Below, one piece after another: positions 45,571 through 48,969 of a stretch of DNA of 48,969 nt (positions within the stretch are counted from its first letter, which is position 1; the number at the start of each line of letters is the position of its first letter). The stretch comes from Methanogenium sp. (GTDB taxonomy: Archaea; Halobacteriota; Methanomicrobia; Methanomicrobiales; Methanomicrobiaceae). The stretch covers positions 1-48,969 of the forward strand of contig JAUVCV010000015.1 of the NCBI GenBank assembly GCA_030595665.1, in the 5' to 3' direction. Made by a program: the position numbers and the translations under genes. A model generated the notes under the pieces. The model was not told the origin of the DNA and did not search any database. It worked only from the letters and a program-made list of their open reading frames with translations.

Positions 45571-46155
45571 GTGGTTGAAAGATTTATTGAAGGGAACCGT
45601 GCGTTTATTGAAAACGATTTCCGGAAAGACAATGAGCACTATCAGAAACTGGCAACCAGCCAGAGTCCGGAATCCCTCTGGATTGCATGCTCTGATTCAC
45701 GGGTAAACCCGGAACGCATTGTCTCTGCAAAGATGGGTGACCTCTTTGTACACCGTAACATCGGTAATATTGTTGCAAAGGATGATCCAAACCTTGGATG
45801 TGTCCTTGAATATGCAGTCGGACACCTGAAGGTGAAATATATCATTGTATGCGGTCATTCCGACTGTGGCGCCATGAAAGCTCTTGATGCTGACATGTCA
45901 GGTGAGGAGTATATCCCCGGATGGCTGGAACATGCCCAGGAAGTGAAAGATACTGTTGAATCAGAACACGGGACCCCTGCAGAGTGTGCCGACCTTGCAG
46001 CCCGGAAAAAAGAGATTGAACTAGAGAACATCAAGGTTCAGCTGGAAAACCTCAGGTCATATTCCCCGGTAAAAAGTGCAGAAGAAGAAGGCAGAGTACA
46101 ACTCCATGGCCTTTTCTATGATCTTGGTACCGGAAAACTGGAACAGATCGTCTGA
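45571..46155 (+). CDS. Beta-class carbonic anhydrase
   Basis: A 194-residue zinc enzyme that interconverts CO2 and bicarbonate. Zinc and catalytic residues are Cys40, Asp42 and Arg44 (CSDSR) and His96 and Cys99 (CGHSDCG). It begins with GTG at 45571, preceded by AGAGGTG. Bicarbonate and CO2 would serve the carboxylase and the formate and methanogenic reactions; placement just before fdhC supports a CO2 supply role. Confidence 0.95.
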   Translation: MVERFIEGNRAFIENDFRKDNEHYQKLATSQSPESLWIACSDSRVNPERIVSAKMGDLFVHRNIGNIVAKDDPNLGCVLEYAVGHLKVKYIIVCGHSDCGAMKALDADMSGEEYIPGWLEHAQEVKDTVESEHGTPAECADLAARKKEIELENIKVQLENLRSYSPVKSAEEEGRVQLHGLFYDLGTGKLEQIV

Positions 46156-46554
46156 TTTCCCATTTTCATATGCAAAAAAAGGGAAAATAAAAAATAATTA
46201 TTATTCCTTTTTTTTCTGATAAAGTTCAGTTTTGCTCCTTAATTTAAAAATTAGCTTAAATAATTTGCTGTTTTTCATTAATGTGCGGGCATCATCCTTC
46301 AATTTATAAAAAATTATGGGAAAATCCGCGTGTGGTTTCCCATTAGTAAAATATGTATAATTTATTTTACTTATAATTAATTAATAGGCATTTACCACAT
46401 CCATGGGCGTAAGAAGGAGATTGGTAAAATCGTCTCTGTTTCAATGAGATTTTATCGAAAGTTATTAATATGCTCATACAGACGTTAAATCACCTATAAA
46501 TTATAGGTACTCGTGTGTTATTTGGCAATTTAATCCAAATGAGGTGAAAAAAAA
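46156..46554 (+). promoter_or_regulatory. fdhC upstream region with two palindromes
   Basis: ACCTATAA (46492-46499) and TTATAGGT (46501-46508) are perfect 8-base arms with one base between, centred on TATAAATTATA, a TATA box. The mRNA start would be near 46523 and GAGGTG precedes the fdhC ATG at 46541-46546. Further up, AGTAAAATA (46345-46353) and TATTTTACT (46363-46371) form another inverted repeat. A regulator binding at the TATA palindrome would block transcription directly. The oligo-T run near 46206-46216 ends the carbonic anhydrase transcript. Confidence 0.6.
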
Positions 46555-47415
46555 ATGGTATTCCATCCCCCAGCAACAATTATCTCCAAAGTTGGAGATG
46601 CAGGTAAGGGCAAGTGTGGCCTTCCAGCATGGAATATGCTCCTGCGTGGTTTCATGGCAGGCGCATATATCGCAATGGGTGCAGCTCTTGCAACCGTTTG
46701 TGTAACAGGCACCGCAGCGTTCCTCGGAGCGGGTGTCGCGAAATTAGTTCTCGGTTCAGTGTTCCCTGTTGGACTGATTATCATTGTGCTTACTGGTGCA
46801 GAACTCTTCACTGGTGACGCAATGTTCGCCCCAATGGCAGCGTTCAAACACAAAGTCAGTTGGGCAGCAGTCCTTAATCTCTGGGTATGGGTCTACGTCG
46901 GAAACCTGCTTGGTTCTCTTGTATTCGCATATCTCATGGCTGTAGGTCCTCTGGTCTCAATCACCGGAAGCACTGCAACTGCAACCGCATTCGGTCTTAC
47001 CGCAGTAAACATTGCAGCAGGAAAAACCAGCTACATTGGTGGACTTGCACTCTGGTCTGCATTCTGTAAAGCTATCTGTTGTAACTGGCTCGTTAACCTT
47101 TCAATTCTTCTTGCTGTCTGTGCAGATGATGCAATTGGTAAAATCGTCGGTGTCTGGTTCCCGATCATGGCTTTCGTTGCCTCCGGATTCGAGCACTGTG
47201 TCGCAAACATGTATTTCATCCCTGCAGGTATCCTTACCATGCCTTCCCTGACAGCAGATCAGATCGCTGCAGTCGGACCAAAGCTGGCTAACCTGAACTG
47301 GGTAACCATGTGGACAAACAACATCCTCATCGTCACCCTCGGCAACATCGTCGGTGGTATGATCTTTGTTGCTCTTATCTACTGGGTCTCATTCAAGAAA
47401 GACATTCAGGCATAA
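46555..47415 (+). CDS. fdhC: Formate transporter FdhC
   Basis: A 286-residue pentameric channel-like protein of the formate/nitrite transporter family that takes up formate as a methanogenic electron donor. Six membrane helices are visible. The signature parts are GAYIAMGAALATV near residue 35, GAELFTGDAMF (the broken helix) and ASGFEHCVANMYFIPAG near 220, with the conserved His used in formate gating. It lies downstream of carbonic anhydrase and near fdhA. Expression is probably high, given the strong ribosome binding site. Confidence 0.95.
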   Translation: MVFHPPATIISKVGDAGKGKCGLPAWNMLLRGFMAGAYIAMGAALATVCVTGTAAFLGAGVAKLVLGSVFPVGLIIIVLTGAELFTGDAMFAPMAAFKHKVSWAAVLNLWVWVYVGNLLGSLVFAYLMAVGPLVSITGSTATATAFGLTAVNIAAGKTSYIGGLALWSAFCKAICCNWLVNLSILLAVCADDAIGKIVGVWFPIMAFVASGFEHCVANMYFIPAGILTMPSLTADQIAAVGPKLANLNWVTMWTNNILIVTLGNIVGGMIFVALIYWVSFKKDIQA

Positions 47416-47424
47416 TTCTAAACA

Positions 47425-47931
47425 ATGAAATTCAAAGGAACAACGGTAAGGGTTTCAATCGTCCAGAAGGGACTTGTAATAGCCCTTACCCTTATTTTAA
47501 TCGCGTATGTTATCCTCAACAAGGACTATGGCAGCCTTCTCTGGGCAGTTCCGATTCTGATAATGCTTCTCGTCATTCCAACTGCACTAAACTACATGAG
47601 TCAGTCACAGTATGACGATCTGATTCCCTATTACGAAGCAGAAGCAGAAACAGTCAGGATGGCTAGCATTCACCCAAATGACATAGGTAAGATTGTCAGG
47701 GTTGAAGGAGTTGTAGAACGTGTGCTCTTTAAGTCGCTCAACCGTCCACAGTATCATATCGCTGACAAAAGTGGTGTAATGTCTGTGAAGATGTTCACAA
47801 CACCAAAAGAGGATGTGTATAAAGATGACGTCGTTGTTGTTCTTGGCCAGGTAATCAAACGCTACGTAGTTGTTGGTGATCCGGTAATTAACGCGGTTCT
47901 CATCCGTAAAAAAGAAAACAAAAAATCCTAA
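47425..47931 (+). CDS. Membrane protein with OB-fold-like domain
   Basis: A 168-residue protein. Two N-terminal helices (about residues 16-30 and 40-56) are followed by a soluble beta-barrel of about 100 residues (IGKIVRVEGVVERVLFKSLNRPQYHIADKSGVMSVKMFT), an OB-fold-like pattern as in nucleic-acid-binding or NfeD-type domains. It starts 9 bases after fdhC, so it is probably in the fdhC operon. No known partner of formate uptake has this shape, so the role is open. Confidence 0.65.
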   Translation: MKFKGTTVRVSIVQKGLVIALTLILIAYVILNKDYGSLLWAVPILIMLLVIPTALNYMSQSQYDDLIPYYEAEAETVRMASIHPNDIGKIVRVEGVVERVLFKSLNRPQYHIADKSGVMSVKMFTTPKEDVYKDDVVVVLGQVIKRYVVVGDPVINAVLIRKKENKKS

Positions 47932-48067
47932 ACAAAATTCTGTCACGTAACTATTTTTCACATTTTATCCGTCAGAAACAAAACACCTGTCTGGTAAAAG
48001 TAAAATCCATTCTTCTTAATACCCAAAACGACAAATTCATTCTATATCACCCTTACCGGAGATAATT

Positions 48068-48394
48068 ATGACAGAAAAGACTTCATCATTACCGGAACTG
48101 CCCAAAAATGCATGGGTATCTGTTCCTATCATTACCTTTGCAGGAATTGCCATTGGCATACTCTTAGATATAAATCCTATAGGAATATGGGGATGTATTA
48201 TCAGTTCTTTCATCCTCTGCGGCATTGCCTACCTAAAACCGAAAAAAGATCTGGTATCTCTCTTAGTGCCGCTCTTTGCAGTTATTATCTTCAACCCATG
48301 GAGTGAATTCAACACAGGGTTAACTATGCAGATTCTCTTTGCAGTCACAATCACCATTATTGCCATCCGTCTGGAAAAACGGTACAGTCAATAA
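48068..48394 (+). CDS. Small multi-helix membrane protein
   Basis: A 108-residue protein with about four short hydrophobic helices (WVSVPIITFAGIAIGILLD, IWGCIISSFILCGIAYL, LVSLLVPLFAVIIF, MQILFAVTITIIAI) and basic loops. No family is recognised. It separates the fdhC group from fdhA and has its own ribosome binding site GGAG at 48058-48061. Confidence 0.55.
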   Translation: MTEKTSSLPELPKNAWVSVPIITFAGIAIGILLDINPIGIWGCIISSFILCGIAYLKPKKDLVSLLVPLFAVIIFNPWSEFNTGLTMQILFAVTITIIAIRLEKRYSQ

Positions 48395-48438
48395 TAATTT
48401 TTTGCACCACTTCCATACCCATTTTATTGACGCAGTGG

Positions 48439-48534
48439 ACCACATTACCATGCAGAATAATGCTCTTTTGTCGTAGACGACAAGTCGTGCCGTGTCAATA
48501 TCGCTGAGAACCACATTGCCATGCAGAATAATGC
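48439..48534. repeat. Direct repeats upstream of fdhA
   Basis: ACCACATTACCATGCAGAATAATGC at 48439-48463 and the same sequence with one change at 48510-48534 are 71 bases apart. A short palindrome GTCGTAGACGAC lies between them. They could be regulator sites upstream of the fdhA promoter. The rest of 48395-48723 is AT-rich spacer. Confidence 0.55.
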
Positions 48535-48672
48535 GCTGTGGAAAAGTGAAATCCAAAATGTAAACATATATAAATTAACTTATCGAATAATTAAATATCT
48601 ACAAATAACGCATCTTTTGGCTTGGAAAGGACAGATTTTGCACACCCCACCAATAATCCCACCCACTTTTAA

Positions 48673-48685
48673 TCACATTTATATG
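48673..48685 (+). promoter_or_regulatory. Predicted TATA box of fdhA
   Basis: CACATTTATATGC lies about 40-50 bases before the fdhA start. The expected transcript start is near 48705, giving a short leader that contains CGAGGT as ribosome binding site. Confidence 0.45.
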
Positions 48686-48723
48686 CCGTGAATATAAAAA
48701 GCAACATGTTCGAGGTAATGACA

Positions 48724-48969
48724 ATGGACATGAAATACATTCAGACAACCTGCCCATACTGTGGGACAGGATGTTCATTCAATCTCGTGGTCAAAGACGG
48801 GAAAGTCGTTGATACCGCTCCGTATCATCGCTCACCCGTTAATGAAGGTAAGCTCTGCCCAAAAGGCACTTACGCCCACGAGTTTGTGAACAGCGAGGAT
48901 CGTCTCACTACGCCGCTCATTAAAAAGGATGGCAAATTTGTTGAGGCAACATGGGAAGAGGCAAACGCC
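48724..48969 (+). CDS. fdhA: Formate dehydrogenase alpha subunit FdhA (5' part)
   Basis: The N-terminal 82 residues of the molybdopterin-containing catalytic subunit that oxidises formate to CO2 and reduces F420 or heterodisulfide-linked carriers. The 4Fe-4S motif is complete: Cys10, Cys13, Cys17 and Cys45 ([12 protein letters not shown] and EGKLCPKG), followed by [24 protein letters not shown] 48724 is preferred over 48718 because it sits at a suitable distance from GAGGT at 48711-48715. The gene runs off the window end. Confidence 0.92.
   Translation, partial: MDMKYIQTTCPYCGTGCSFNLVVKDGKVVDTAPYHRSPVNEGKLCPKGTYAHEFVNSEDRLTTPLIKKDGKFVEATWEEANA

Overview
The window is a chromosomal segment of a methanogenic archaeon, most likely of the order Methanomicrobiales. 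The reasons are two proteins dedicated to modifying methyl-coenzyme M reductase (the Mmp10 radical SAM enzyme and the YcaO-type methanogenesis marker 1), a formate transporter and formate dehydrogenase, a two-subunit pyruvate carboxylase, archaeal SecD/SecF, LSm, RtcB with archease, an intron-containing tRNA, and methanogen-specific small families (DUF2551- and DUF2111-like).

Layout. Bases 1-141 look like the end of an insertion sequence that abuts a Cdc48-type AAA ATPase lacking its first N-terminal strand. Then come Hsp20, class I fructose-bisphosphatase, an LSm protein with a winged-helix Cys protein, a pilin-like protein, a zinc-ribbon membrane protein and an AglJ-like glycosyltransferase (2.5-6.6 kb). 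The minus strand carries thioredoxin, a HhH-GPD glycosylase and a class II aldolase as one cluster, and secF-secD as another (6.6-10.4 kb). Archease-rtcB and small conserved proteins follow (10.6-14.2 kb).

The block 14.2-21.0 kb is a coherent biotin and pyruvate carboxylase region: birA, a palindromic BirA-type operator, bioY with two ECF ATPases and EcfT, then pycB-pycA. The transporter imports biotin, BirA attaches it to Lys545 of PycB, and PycA carboxylates it to make oxaloacetate.

From 21.5 to 25.4 kb there is a tRNA-Met (CAT) gene with a canonical BHB intron, a complete IS66-type element, an FRG-domain protein and a small conserved protein. A cache-domain lipoprotein, an aminotransferase and mmp10 follow to 30.3 kb. 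Two duplicated tRNA-Thr (TGT) genes mark the entry to an AT-rich, gene-poor accessory region (30.9-37.9 kb). It holds a HEPN-like orphan, remnants of an ATPase and of a membrane protein, a lipoprotein hydrolase with a frameshifted start, a 139-bp MITE, a perfect 19-bp hairpin and three tandem 224-bp units with conserved hairpins.

From 37.9 kb the window returns to lipoproteins, a HTH/membrane gene pair, the YcaO gene for McrA thioamidation, a copper chaperone and copper P-type ATPase, and finally carbonic anhydrase, fdhC and the 5' end of fdhA, a CO2/formate supply cluster. The most unexplained structures are the 224-bp tandem units and the accessory region around them.
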